From contig NZ_JAOQOK010000001.1 of the NCBI RefSeq assembly GCF_025961835.1, positions 1,302,001 through 1,366,000 of the forward strand: 64,000 bases of DNA, in the 5' to 3' direction. The translations under genes were made by a program, and so were the position numbers. This document shows, piece by piece, positions 8,404 through 18,627 of the stretch (positions are counted from its first letter, which is position 1; each line of letters begins with the position of its first letter). Source of the stretch: Sphingobium sp. B2D3C. GTDB taxonomy: Bacteria; Pseudomonadota; Alphaproteobacteria; Sphingomonadales; Sphingomonadaceae. The notes under the pieces are model-generated. The model did not search any database and was not told the DNA's origin. It saw nothing but the letters and a program-made list of their open reading frames with translations.

Positions 8404-9977
8404 GCCAGTGCCTTTCCACGCTGGTCGGCATAGGCGCTGGGCCAGATGCCGTTCTTGCCGGGGGAGAGAATGCCGTTCGGGTCGAGCGTGTTTTTCACCT
8501 GCTCGGTCATCCGCCGCATGGCGTGGTTGTTGAACCCGAAGGTATCGGAGATCGCGTCCATCCAGCCGAGATGGGTGCGATATTCGGCATAGCCATGGGC
8601 GGCAGCGTCGGCGATCAGGGCGTTGAACAGCGTCTTGATCGTCTCGACCTGCTTGTCGTTGTCGCGGTCGTACATGAGCATGTTCACATTGTTGCAGAAC
8701 CGCCCGCCAATGGTGAAGCTGGCGTAGAAATCCACATCATGATCGTTGATGATCTTGCGGCTGCGGCGCATCTGATCGAGCACATGCTTGCCGGTGGCCG
8801 GGACGACCGGCGAGAAACCCATATGGGCACTGCGCCCGCCAACCCAATCGCCCATCTGCAGCGGAACGGCCGATGGTACGCCGAGCGTCAGGTCCATCAC
8901 ATTGGTCGCATCGCCCTTGCGCCACCAGCGCTCGCCGATCGGCGTCTTGAGGTGCGGCGCGAAGGCGGCCTTCACGACAGCCGCCTTCGCCTTGGTCACC
9001 GATTCCTCGCCATAGAGGCGCAACTGCATGTTCCAGTAGCTGAGCTTGTGCTCCTTGAGCAGTTCCTGCACGCGCCATTCAGGAATGGCGCCGGGCTTGT
9101 CCCAGAAGTCCTTGCGCTGTCCCAGGATCGTCATCTTGCCAAGCCAACTCGGAATGAAGATCGACTGATCGATGATCCGGTTCAGCCGCAAGGGTGTGAG
9201 GGTATCGATCACCCAGCCGATGTCTTCCGCCTGCGGGATTTCAAGGTTCAGCTCTACGGAGGTTTCCGGCTCCGGCATCAGCCACATGCCGGCCTTGGTC
9301 ACGACGCCCAGGTTGGACTGGGTGAACATCTGGTCCCAGCTCGGACCGTAGCTGAACGGAAAAAGATGCGCGGCCTTGTTGTTCTCCATCGCGCCAAGGC
9401 CCGTGCGCACCACATCGCCATTGGCGAGCACGACTTCCATGCCGCACAGGTTGCTCGCGTGGACGCCATAAGGCGTGTAGCCGATGCCATGATCGAGCGC
9501 GTTGCCAAGCACCGAGCCCCAGCCATTGCCGGGCACGGACATCATCAGCGGCAGCTTCTCGCGCTGGATATGCTCATAAAGATCGATGAAGCCGACGCCC
9601 GGCTCGATGACGCAATAGCCCAGTTCCGGATCGACCTCGAGAATGCGGTTCATCCGCCCGAGATCCAGCACCATACAGCCCGGCATCCGCGGCGCTGCCG
9701 TGCCATAACCAAGGTTCTTGCCGCGCGCGACCGTCCACAGGGGGAGCTTGTGCTCATTGGCGATGCGCACCACCGCCTGCACTTCCTCGACCGTGCTTGG
9801 CGCTACCGCGCCCGATGCGGTCCAGAGCGTCTCGGGCCCCGGCGCGTAAATATCCGCATAGGCATCGCGATCTTCATCGCTGGTCATCACCCAGCCCGCA
9901 CCGACCGCAGCCTGCAACGCCTTGACGGCGGCATCGAAGCGTTGGGGTGACATTCCAGGCGGCAAAACTAGCTTCAT
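8400..9977 (-). CDS. PchF/vanillyl-alcohol-oxidase-family FAD flavoprotein
   Basis: 525 residues with the FAD-binding PCMH-type domain at the N-terminus (PLWTVARGKNLGYGTAAPR, then VLDLGRMNRI and YCVIEPGVGF) and the VAO-type C-terminal domain ending LDPNGILSPGKNGIWP. GYTPYGVHA and CGMEVVLANGDVVRTG are typical of 4-cresol dehydrogenase, eugenol hydroxylase and vanillyl alcohol oxidase. These enzymes oxidise para-substituted phenols at the benzylic carbon. The residue that aligns by eye with the FAD-bearing Tyr of PchF is not Tyr here (QMGDWVGG). The cytochrome gene follows with an ATGA overlap; no signal peptide is seen, as is usual for co-exported PchF. Exact substrate unknown. Confidence 0.85.
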   Translation of the reverse strand: MKLVLPPGMSPQRFDAAVKALQAAVGAGWVMTSDEDRDAYADIYAPGPETLWTASGAVAPSTVEEVQAVVRIANEHKLPLWTVARGKNLGYGTAAPRMPGCMVLDLGRMNRILEVDPELGYCVIEPGVGFIDLYEHIQREKLPLMMSVPGNGWGSVLGNALDHGIGYTPYGVHASNLCGMEVVLANGDVVRTGLGAMENNKAAHLFPFSYGPSWDQMFTQSNLGVVTKAGMWLMPEPETSVELNLEIPQAEDIGWVIDTLTPLRLNRIIDQSIFIPSWLGKMTILGQRKDFWDKPGAIPEWRVQELLKEHKLSYWNMQLRLYGEESVTKAKAAVVKAAFAPHLKTPIGERWWRKGDATNVMDLTLGVPSAVPLQMGDWVGGRSAHMGFSPVVPATGKHVLDQMRRSRKIINDHDVDFYASFTIGGRFCNNVNMLMYDRDNDKQVETIKTLFNALIADAAAHGYAEYRTHLGWMDAISDTFGFNNHAMRRMTEQVKNTLDPNGILSPGKNGIWPSAYADQRGKALA

Positions 9978-10062
9978 GCGCTCACCTCTCCTTGCGGGCC
10001 TGTGCGGCCTCTCGCTCTTGCGACTATCGCTATTGTGGGATCATGGGGCGGTCAAAGGAAAT

Positions 10063-10086
10063 GAGGGCGACCACGCGGCCGCCCTC
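10063..10086 (-). terminator. Hairpin between the TonB receptor and flavoprotein genes
   Basis: GAGGGCG and CGCCCTC form a seven-base perfect stem, extended past one mismatch by CC/GG, with an ACGC loop. It lies about 25 bp after the receptor stop. There is only a weak T-rich tail on the minus strand, so it could attenuate rather than end transcription into the flavoprotein gene. Confidence 0.35.
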
Positions 10087-10111
10087 CTCAAGTTTATCTC
10101 GCCCTAGGGCC

Positions 10112-12436
10112 TCAGAAGTCCTTTTTGATCGACACGCGCCATTCGCGCGGCGCGCCGACATTGGCATAGGCCGTGCCGGCGAAACCGTAGACCGCGTCAA
10201 ACCGCGACGTGTAGTAATATTCGTCGAAGAGGTTGGTCACTTCGAACGACACGGCGAGGTCGCGATCCTGATTGCGCCAGGTCAGCCGGGTGCTGCCGAG
10301 CACGTAGGACGGAAAATATTCGAAGTCCGGATTGACCGCATTCAGCGTTCTGCTGGCCAGCTGCCGGCCGCGATAGGCGACGTCCAGCCTTGGCGTGATC
10401 GAGCCGGACCCGCCCATGTCGATCTCATACTGAATGCCTGCGCTCCACTGCGTTTCGGGCGAAACGATGGGGCTGCCGGCGGTGATGGTGCTGCCGACGG
10501 CGGGCGAGATCGATTTGTACTCTGAGCCGATCAGGCTCAGCGACGCGTCGATCATCAGATTGTCGACCGGAGTTGCCGAAACCTCGGCTTCGAAGCCCCA
10601 CATCTTGCCGTCGCCGGCATTGGCGATGACCGCGCAGGGCCCGCCGCCATAAGCCGAACAGTCGGAGAGCGGCAGCTGGATCGCCTTATAGTCGTTGTAG
10701 AAGCCCGCGAGGTTCACGCGCAGGCGACGGTCGAGCAGATCCGTCTTCAGGCCGATCTCGTAGGCTGTGACGGTCTCCGGCCCGAACGTGCCTTGGGTCG
10801 CGTGCGTCGGCAGGAACGGGCGGGCGGTGACGCCGCCGCCCTTGAAGCCCGTGCCCACGGTTCCATAGAGCAACACTTCCGGCGAGAAGCGGTAATCGAC
10901 GGACAAGCGCCAGTCGACCCGGCTGCCGTCGTACACGGCCTTCAGGTTATTGAGAGCCGAGAGACCGAACGGATCGGGGAAGAGCGGCGCGGTATTGTCG
11001 AGGTTCCGCCGGATGAACGTGTAGTCCTTATGCTCCTCAGTGTAGCGGATACCGCCCGTGATCGTCATGCCATCAACCGGACGGACGATCGCGGTGCCGA
11101 ACACGGCCTTGCTATCCGCATTGATCGGATCGTTGCCGAGGAACTGGAGCGGCACGCCGGGGATGATGTAGCGAATATCCTGAATGGTGAAGTAGGTGCT
11201 ACGCTGGTCGGAATAGTATCCGCCCACGGTCAAATCGGCCATGTCGCCAAGCTTGGCGTTGACCCGCAGTTCCTGGCTTACGAACCAGAAATCAAGATCG
11301 TTGAAGCCGCCGGCGGCCCGCGTCAGCGTCGGCGTGAAATCATCGTCCGTGCCCCAGCGGTTATTGTAGGAGCGATAGGCCGTGATCGACTGGACCTGGA
11401 GATTGTCGGTCACATCCCAATCGATATGGCCAGACACGCCCCAGCCACGGAATTTGTTGCGATTGCCGGTGTTCCAGTTGCCGGCCTGACCGCCCGCCGG
11501 CAGCCCCCAGCTTGCATAGGTGCACCACGGTCCGCACAGAAAGTTGGAGGCATCGCCCTGCGCCACGATCGGCACTTCGGCGGCGCTCGGTCGGTCGGAA
11601 TACTGATAGTCGCCGATGATCTGGATATCGAGCTTCTCGCCGGCATAACGCAGCGCGCCCCGCACGCCTGAATAGTTGATGCCGCCCAGATCCTCGACCA
11701 CGCAGTCGGTGTTGGTCGGCACGGCCGGCAGGATGCCCTCGGGATTGCCGGGGTTGGCGCAGCCATAGTCGATCTGCTGGACATAACCGCGCTGGCTCTT
11801 GTGGACGCCGGAAACGCGGGCGAAGAGCATATCCGTAATCGGGAAATTCGCCCCCGCCCGAACTTCCACGCGGTTGCGCGAACCGTAGCTCACTTCGGCA
11901 AAACCGCTCGGATCGGCCTCCGGCTTCTTCGAGAACAGTTTGATCGCGCCGCCAATCGAGTTGCGACCCGTGAGCGTTCCCTGCGGGCCGCGCAACACCT
12001 CCACGCGCTCCAGGTCGAGCAGGTCGAAATTGGCACCGGTGAGGGTCGGATAATAGACATCATCAACATAAAGCCCGACGCCCGGCTCATAAGCCGGGTT
12101 GAAATCGAACTGCCCGATGCCGCGGATGGAGGCGCCCATGGAATCGCCGAACGCGCCACCCATGGGGGTGAGGGTCACGCTGGGCGCCTGCCGGGCGACC
12201 GCAGCGATGTCATCCTGATTGCGCGCCTCGAGCAGCGCCGCATCCACCGCCGTGATCGCCAGGGGCGTATCCTGCAGGCGCTGAGACCGAAATTGTGCAG
12301 TAACAATGATATCGGGGGTGCTGTCGGCCTGCGGGACGGCATCTTGCTGGGCGAAAGCGGGCGTCGTCGCCGCGATTGCCATCACCATAACCGAACCGGC
12401 GCACAGCAATGGGCGGATTCTGGACTTCCTGTTCAT
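10112..12436 (-). CDS. TonB-dependent outer-membrane receptor
   Basis: 774 residues with a signal peptide ending TTPAFAQQ. A TonB-box-like stretch (DIIVTAQ) precedes the plug domain (LLEARNQDDIAAVARQAPSV, then VEVLRGPQGTLTGRNSIGGAI), and a 22-strand-type barrel ends in aromatic-rich REWRVSIKKDF. It imports a substrate across the outer membrane using TonB energy. As the first gene before the flavoprotein operon it probably takes up that operon's aromatic substrate; in Sphingobium SYK-6 a receptor of this class (DdvT) imports a lignin biaryl. The ATG at 12436 has AGGAG eight bases upstream. Confidence 0.9.
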   Translation of the reverse strand: MNRKSRIRPLLCAGSVMVMAIAATTPAFAQQDAVPQADSTPDIIVTAQFRSQRLQDTPLAITAVDAALLEARNQDDIAAVARQAPSVTLTPMGGAFGDSMGASIRGIGQFDFNPAYEPGVGLYVDDVYYPTLTGANFDLLDLERVEVLRGPQGTLTGRNSIGGAIKLFSKKPEADPSGFAEVSYGSRNRVEVRAGANFPITDMLFARVSGVHKSQRGYVQQIDYGCANPGNPEGILPAVPTNTDCVVEDLGGINYSGVRGALRYAGEKLDIQIIGDYQYSDRPSAAEVPIVAQGDASNFLCGPWCTYASWGLPAGGQAGNWNTGNRNKFRGWGVSGHIDWDVTDNLQVQSITAYRSYNNRWGTDDDFTPTLTRAAGGFNDLDFWFVSQELRVNAKLGDMADLTVGGYYSDQRSTYFTIQDIRYIIPGVPLQFLGNDPINADSKAVFGTAIVRPVDGMTITGGIRYTEEHKDYTFIRRNLDNTAPLFPDPFGLSALNNLKAVYDGSRVDWRLSVDYRFSPEVLLYGTVGTGFKGGGVTARPFLPTHATQGTFGPETVTAYEIGLKTDLLDRRLRVNLAGFYNDYKAIQLPLSDCSAYGGGPCAVIANAGDGKMWGFEAEVSATPVDNLMIDASLSLIGSEYKSISPAVGSTITAGSPIVSPETQWSAGIQYEIDMGGSGSITPRLDVAYRGRQLASRTLNAVNPDFEYFPSYVLGSTRLTWRNQDRDLAVSFEVTNLFDEYYYTSRFDAVYGFAGTAYANVGAPREWRVSIKKDF

Positions 12437-12812
12437 CACATCTTCTCCTCACCTGTGCGGCTCGATGCAGCCTGACATTGCGCGGGTCTTTGCGACCTCT
12501 CGCAGAGCATACAGGAGCCGTTTTTTTAGGCTCGTTGATATAGGCAGGAATTCCGGACAGGATCAACTTAAAGGAGACGGCGGCAGCGTGACGGCCAAAC
12601 TTTTGGTCCCGGCGTGGGACTTATGCATCAGGGCGCTTGTTCAAGAGCGCAGAAACATGTCTCGTTGTGCATCTTTGAAGCACGGCAAAGGCGAACAGCC
12701 GCCGCGATGGAGGCGGAGGCCGGCTAAGGTGCCAACTTGAATGCGCGAATCGTTGCCGCTGCGTTCGTTAAAACAGAATGCGGCGAGTTAGCGGTCGCCC
12801 TGCCCGGCTCAC
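12437..12812. other. Gene-free gap (376 bp)
   Basis: This stretch should hold the promoter of the leftward TonB receptor. It contains a short hairpin with a T-rich loop around 12512-12530 and a GTG-started frame of about 50 codons at 12587-12740. That frame has a ribosome-site-like AAAGGAG but no recognisable protein and an Arg-rich end. I do not count it as a gene. Confidence 0.4.
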
Positions 12813-13226
12813 TTAGCGAGCGCGTGCCTCATCAAATCTCAGGCGAGCGGCGTCGATGTCTTGCAGATGATCCTCCGCCCAGGTCCACACGCCACAAAAT
12901 GCTTCGCCCAGACTGGCCCCCAGCTCCGTCAGCCGGTAATCCACATGGGGAGGCACGACCGGATGCACCGTGCGGTGGACCAGACCGTTGCGCTCCATCT
13001 GCCGCAGGGTCTGCGTCAGCATCTTTTGGCTGATGCCGGGCATCTTCTCGAAGATGCGTGTGAAGCGCTGCTCGCCATGGTCATGCAACACCTCGATCAG
13101 CAGCATGGTCCATTTGTCCGCGACTTGGCCGATAAGGCCATTGACCAGCGCTTCCACGCGGGGATCGATCTGATCGTAGCGATCGGGGCTGGCTGGCACG
13201 CTTGGGCGCTTCGCTTGAGTTGTCAT
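12813..13226 (-). CDS. HxlR-family transcriptional regulator
   Basis: 137 residues with the winged helix-turn-helix of the HxlR family: GQVADKWTMLLIEVLHDHGEQRFTRI, then MPGISQKMLTQTLRQMERNGLVHRTV and DYRLTELGASLG. Such regulators often control a divergently transcribed redox gene. Here the neighbour 107 bp away is a rightward SDR, and a direct repeat lies between them. No conserved N-terminal redox Cys is visible, so the signal is unknown. Confidence 0.9.
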   Translation of the reverse strand: MTTQAKRPSVPASPDRYDQIDPRVEALVNGLIGQVADKWTMLLIEVLHDHGEQRFTRIFEKMPGISQKMLTQTLRQMERNGLVHRTVHPVVPPHVDYRLTELGASLGEAFCGVWTWAEDHLQDIDAARLRFDEARAR

Positions 13227-13234
13227 TCACACTC

Positions 13235-13264
13235 TCTTTCCGGTGAGTATCAATCTTTCCGGTG
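13235..13264. promoter_or_regulatory. Direct repeat in the hxlR-type/SDR divergent promoter
   Basis: TCTTTCCGGTG occurs twice, at 13235-13245 and 13254-13264, a period of 19 bp (about two helical turns). A short inverted repeat CTTTC/GAAAG follows at 13269-13283. It is a candidate binding site for the HxlR protein on its own promoter and that of the SDR. Confidence 0.4.
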
Positions 13265-13333
13265 CCTTCTTTCGTTCTGAAAGCTAGGACTTAAATGAGC
13301 AGTCGTCCACCAGCAGAATTTGGAGCAGACGGC

Positions 13334-14077
13334 ATGAAGACCACTGGCAACACCATTCTCATCACTGGCGGCGGCTCGGGTATTGGCCGCGCATTGGCGC
13401 GCCATTTCCACGAGCTCGGCAACACGGTGATCGTCGCCGGGCGGACCGCAGCGACATTGGCTGAAACCATCGAGGGTCGCGCGGGCATGCACATGCTCAC
13501 CGTCGATGCGAGCGATCCGGGAAGCATCGAAGCATTCGCGGCCGAAGCGATCGCCCGCTTTCCGGCGATCAACATCCTGTTCAACAATGCCGGCATCATG
13601 CAGCGCGAGGATCTGACGCGACGTGGCGACACGACTGTGGCGGAGCAGACCTTCATCACCAATGTGCTGGGGCCGATCCGTCTCACCAATGCCTTGATCG
13701 AGCATCTGACGGCGCAGGAAGACGCCGCGATCGTCAACACGACCTCCGGCCTCGCCTTCGTGCCACTGATCGGCACGCCGAGCTACAGCGCGAGCAAGGC
13801 GGCCCTGCATAGCTGGACGGTCTCCCTGCGGGAACAGCTGCGCGGCAAGGTGGAGGTGATCGAGCTGGCCCCGCCAGCTGTGCGCACCGAGCTAACCCCG
13901 GGCCAGTCCACCCGGGAAAACTATATGCCGCTCGATGATTATGCTGCGGAAGTGATGGCGCTCTTTCAGCAAGTGCCCACGCCCGAGGAAATTCTCGTCG
14001 AGAATGTCCGCTTCCTTCGCTCGGCGGAGCGCGAGGGACGGTTTGCCGAGACTGTGCGGATGATCAGCACGCTTTGA
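13334..14077 (+). CDS. SDR-family oxidoreductase (DltE-like)
   Basis: 247 residues: ITGGGSGIGRALARHF (cofactor loop), NNAG, and the active-site segment with Ser in NTTSGLAF and Tyr-x3-Lys in YSASK. The length and pattern fit cytoplasmic NAD(P)-dependent SDRs annotated DltE. The ATG at 13334 is preceded by GGAG at good spacing. It is divergent from the HxlR regulator, which probably controls it. Substrate unknown. Confidence 0.85.
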   Translation: MKTTGNTILITGGGSGIGRALARHFHELGNTVIVAGRTAATLAETIEGRAGMHMLTVDASDPGSIEAFAAEAIARFPAINILFNNAGIMQREDLTRRGDTTVAEQTFITNVLGPIRLTNALIEHLTAQEDAAIVNTTSGLAFVPLIGTPSYSASKAALHSWTVSLREQLRGKVEVIELAPPAVRTELTPGQSTRENYMPLDDYAAEVMALFQQVPTPEEILVENVRFLRSAEREGRFAETVRMISTL

Positions 14078-14111
14078 TCGCCAAGGTGGTATGACGAAAC
14101 ATCACCGCCGT

Positions 14112-14145
14112 CCAAGGGGGCAGGCTCTAACACCTGCGCCCTTGG
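14112..14145. terminator. Bidirectional terminator-like hairpin
   Basis: Thirteen-base arms (CCAAGGGGGCAGG and CCTGCGCCCTTGG, one G-G mismatch) with an eight-base loop lie between the convergent SDR and lsdA genes. There is no long T-run on either side, but the position fits termination from both directions. Confidence 0.5.
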
Positions 14146-14158
14146 GCGTGCGAAAGGA

Positions 14159-15634
14159 TCAGGCCGCTTTCGCCGCCTGATAGGCCGCCATCGGCACCCA
14201 CCAGCCATGGACCTGCGGCCGCATCCGGGTGGGCACGGGCACCTTGGCGACTGGCCCGGCCGGAAGATCCCCCGCGTTCCAGATCCACACCGCGTGCTCG
14301 AACTGGTCCGGCGCGGTCTCATGATCGACGACGCCGACCAGCCAGCCTTCATGACCGGGCTCGCTCGATGGCACATGCACGGTCTCGCTCATTCCATGCG
14401 CCGGCGGCAGATTATAGCCGATGATTGCGTCGGTCTCGAAATCCTTCCGCAGGAGCGCGGTGAACATGGCACCGACGACGCCGCCCATCAGCGGCGGCCC
14501 CATCGGCTGCGGGTTCATGCTGCAATACCAGCCCCGCTTGTACGGGCGCCCCTGATCGGCATCGGCAATGCGCGGCATGTCTCCCGGAGGCCCGAGCGGC
14601 GTGACCTCCACACCGTCGCTCTCACCCTTCATATCGACGGTCCAGCGCTGAAAACCGCCGCCCAGTTCCCAAGGCTGCACGTCGATGCCGCTGTCCGCGC
14701 GGATATGCGGGAAGGCGATCGTATCGGTGATGTGGTGATCGATATGGACCTTGCCGTCCGGCGTCTCAAAGGCGTTCATCATGTGGAAGCTGGAGGCGCC
14801 CTTCGGTCCCTTGAACCAGCGGATCTCGGACACATCGCCATAACGCGGCATCACCCCGATGTGATATTCCAGATCTTGCTGGTGAACCCAGTGCGCGCCC
14901 TTGGCTTTCACGCGCTCCAGGTCGGCGGTGGTAGGCTGCAGCGGAAAGATGGCGTAATTTTCGGTGATCACGAAGTCATGGACAAGGCTGCAGAACGGCG
15001 CCTCGAACGACTGTTCCTTGACGAGCTTGCCGTCCTTGTCGGTCCACCAATAAGCGATGGTCTTTGAGCAGAGGCCATCCGCCTCATAGCCATAGACGAA
15101 CATCTCCTTGGTCTCGGGATCGATGCGGACATGGGCCGTCATCGTCTGCGACTTGAGCGCGCCACCGAAATCATAGGCGCCGATGGTCTCCAGCGTGTGC
15201 GGATCGACCTGATGGCCCGGCCCATCCTCCTTGGTCATGATGAGCTTGCCTGCATGCCAGACCGGCGTGGTGTTGGAGACGGTCCCCTCCACGCCCTCGG
15301 CCGACGCGTCATTGGTGAAGGGGTTGCGATAGCGGCCGAACAGGCGCTTGCCGGCGGCGTTCTCGGCCTTCCAGCGCGGGGTCTGGACATATTTGATGTC
15401 ATAATCGACCGTCCCGTCCTCATTAAAGAGGATGCGGCTGATCATGCCGTCGTCGGAGAGCGCCGTATCGGGCTGAAAGAAAGGCTCAAACTGCGGATCG
15501 GGCACCGCCCGGAAGAAAGCGCCGCGCACATCCGCCGGAATCGTGCCCTCGGATGCGGTAAGACCCTTGAGCGAAACTTCCTGACGGACTGGCGTGTTGA
15601 GGCCCATATAGTCCGGCGTTGCGGGAAACGGCAT
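14159..15634 (-). CDS. lsdA: Lignostilbene-type carotenoid cleavage dioxygenase
   Basis: 491 residues of the carotenoid-oxygenase family, with the four Fe(II)-binding histidines at about 168 (TAHVR), 219 (LVHDF), 284 (SFHMM) and 476 (QVHGWW). Lignostilbene dioxygenases cleave the central double bond of 4-hydroxystilbenes to two aldehydes such as vanillin. Tyr102 and Lys135 lie where these enzymes hold the 4-hydroxyl group, from memory of the LsdA literature. It is last in the ligK-ligU-ligI-lsdA series, an arrangement also known in Sphingobium SYK-6. No signal peptide is present. Confidence 0.85.
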   Translation of the reverse strand: MPFPATPDYMGLNTPVRQEVSLKGLTASEGTIPADVRGAFFRAVPDPQFEPFFQPDTALSDDGMISRILFNEDGTVDYDIKYVQTPRWKAENAAGKRLFGRYRNPFTNDASAEGVEGTVSNTTPVWHAGKLIMTKEDGPGHQVDPHTLETIGAYDFGGALKSQTMTAHVRIDPETKEMFVYGYEADGLCSKTIAYWWTDKDGKLVKEQSFEAPFCSLVHDFVITENYAIFPLQPTTADLERVKAKGAHWVHQQDLEYHIGVMPRYGDVSEIRWFKGPKGASSFHMMNAFETPDGKVHIDHHITDTIAFPHIRADSGIDVQPWELGGGFQRWTVDMKGESDGVEVTPLGPPGDMPRIADADQGRPYKRGWYCSMNPQPMGPPLMGGVVGAMFTALLRKDFETDAIIGYNLPPAHGMSETVHVPSSEPGHEGWLVGVVDHETAPDQFEHAVWIWNAGDLPAGPVAKVPVPTRMRPQVHGWWVPMAAYQAAKAA

Positions 15635-15692
15635 TCTTCTCTCCAGTCAGCTTGCGGTTTCGGGCCTGTTTGGTCTCTCGTTGTCGAACTGG

Positions 15693-16681
<989 letters not shown>

Positions 16682-16726
16682 ACTTGTTCTGAGGTGCAGG
16701 GAGCCTGCCATAGACGCAGGGGATGT

Positions 16727-17779
16727 TCAGCCGAACACCACCCCGTCCATCAGCTTGCGGGCGGTGCGCAACATGCCGGCTTCCACCGGCTGTCCGTCAG
16801 CGTCCACGGTCACGACGCATTCGGTGACGCCGGTCGGATGCTCGACCCCCAGCGTCTTCGTCGCACCCTCGGGCACCTTGGCGACGGAGGCGGCGGGAGA
16901 GCCTTCGATAAGGCATGCCGTCGCCACGCTCACCGCACCCAACACCCCGATGGAGGCATGGACACGATGCGGGATGAGCGAACGCACGGTAACGGCCCCA
17001 CCCTCGCGCGGCGGCGCCACCAGCATCATCTTGGGGACGGACTTTTCGGTTACGTCGCCAAGGTTCATCATCTCACCGACCTTGAGGCGGATGGCCTCGA
17101 CCTTCGCCTTCATCTCGTTATTGGCGTCAAGCGTGTCACGATCCTCATAGCCGGTCACGCCGACGTCGCTGGCCAGCATGACGACGCAGGGCATCCCATT
17201 GTCGATCATCGTCACCTTGATGCCATTGATCTCGTCGACGCCATTGCCCGTCGGCAGCAGGGCGCCGCAGGATGAGCCAGCGGTATCGCGGAACAACAGC
17301 GGAATGGGCGCCGATGTACCCGGCACGCCACTGATCGAGGCGTCACCATCATAGCGAACCTGGCCGCCTGGCGTCTGCACCGTGGCGACGGCGACCTGGC
17401 CGGTATTCTCCATGAAGATGGCGACGCGGGTTTCATCGCCGGTTGGCTGCACGAGACCGCGCTCAATGGCGAACGGACCGATGCCCGCGAGGATATTGCC
17501 GCAATTCTGCGCGTCGGTGACAATCGCCTGATCGACGAACACTTGCAGGAAGAGATAATCGACATCGACCCCTTCGCGGCTCGATTTCCTGACCACGCCA
17601 ACCTTGCTGGTCAGCGGATCGGCGCCACCCATGCCGTCGATCTGGCGCGGGTCTGGCGAGCCCATGACGCGCAGGAGGAAGGCATCGCGGGCGGCGGTAT
17701 CCGTGGGCAGATCGTCTGCCAGGAAATAGCCGCCCTTGGAGGTGCCGCCACGCATCCACATGCAGGTAATGCCGTCCAT
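16727..17779 (-). CDS. ligU: 4-Oxalomesaconate tautomerase (PrpF family)
   Basis: 350 residues of the PrpF/DUF453 double-barrel family. The start has CMWMRGGTSKGGYF, the conserved MRGGTSKG motif; QNCGNILAGIGPFA follows near residue 95, and IPHRVHASIGVLGAVS lies in the second half. LigU moves a double bond by 1,3-allylic isomerisation, turning the LigI product into the substrate of LigJ. Its place between ligI and ligK supports the name. The ATG at 17779 has GGAGG five bases upstream; a GTG directly before it is less likely. Confidence 0.9.
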   Translation of the reverse strand: MDGITCMWMRGGTSKGGYFLADDLPTDTAARDAFLLRVMGSPDPRQIDGMGGADPLTSKVGVVRKSSREGVDVDYLFLQVFVDQAIVTDAQNCGNILAGIGPFAIERGLVQPTGDETRVAIFMENTGQVAVATVQTPGGQVRYDGDASISGVPGTSAPIPLLFRDTAGSSCGALLPTGNGVDEINGIKVTMIDNGMPCVVMLASDVGVTGYEDRDTLDANNEMKAKVEAIRLKVGEMMNLGDVTEKSVPKMMLVAPPREGGAVTVRSLIPHRVHASIGVLGAVSVATACLIEGSPAASVAKVPEGATKTLGVEHPTGVTECVVTVDADGQPVEAGMLRTARKLMDGVVFG

Positions 17780-17830
17780 CACAGCCTCCCGTTCGAAGCG
17801 AACGGAGATGCATTCCGAGGCCGACGTGCC

Positions 17831-18517
<687 letters not shown>

Positions 18518-18548
18518 TCAACATTAACTGGCAACAGCCTTGCTCCCG

Positions 18549-18577
18549 TATAGAATAGGGGAACGGCGTCCGGTCAA
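18549..18577 (-). promoter_or_regulatory. Candidate promoter of the ligK-ligU-ligI-lsdA operon
   Basis: Read leftward, TTGACC (18572-18577) and TCTATA (18549-18554) are 17 bp apart, about 50 bp before the ligK start. The 125-bp space between ligK and ligR should also carry the ligR promoter and LysR-type sites. A short AGCA-TC-TGCT inverted repeat lies near the ligR start at about 18605-18614. The -10 match is only partial. Confidence 0.35.
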
Positions 18578-18627
18578 TCCACCCCGAACTTTGCGCAGAT
18601 CATAAGCATCTGCTAAGTCTGAGCCTC

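Noticed and set aside
12587..12740. A GTG-started frame of about 50 codons with a ribosome-site-like AAAGGAG
   Set aside because: The product is Arg-rich at the end, has no recognisable domain and lies in a promoter gap; chance is more likely.
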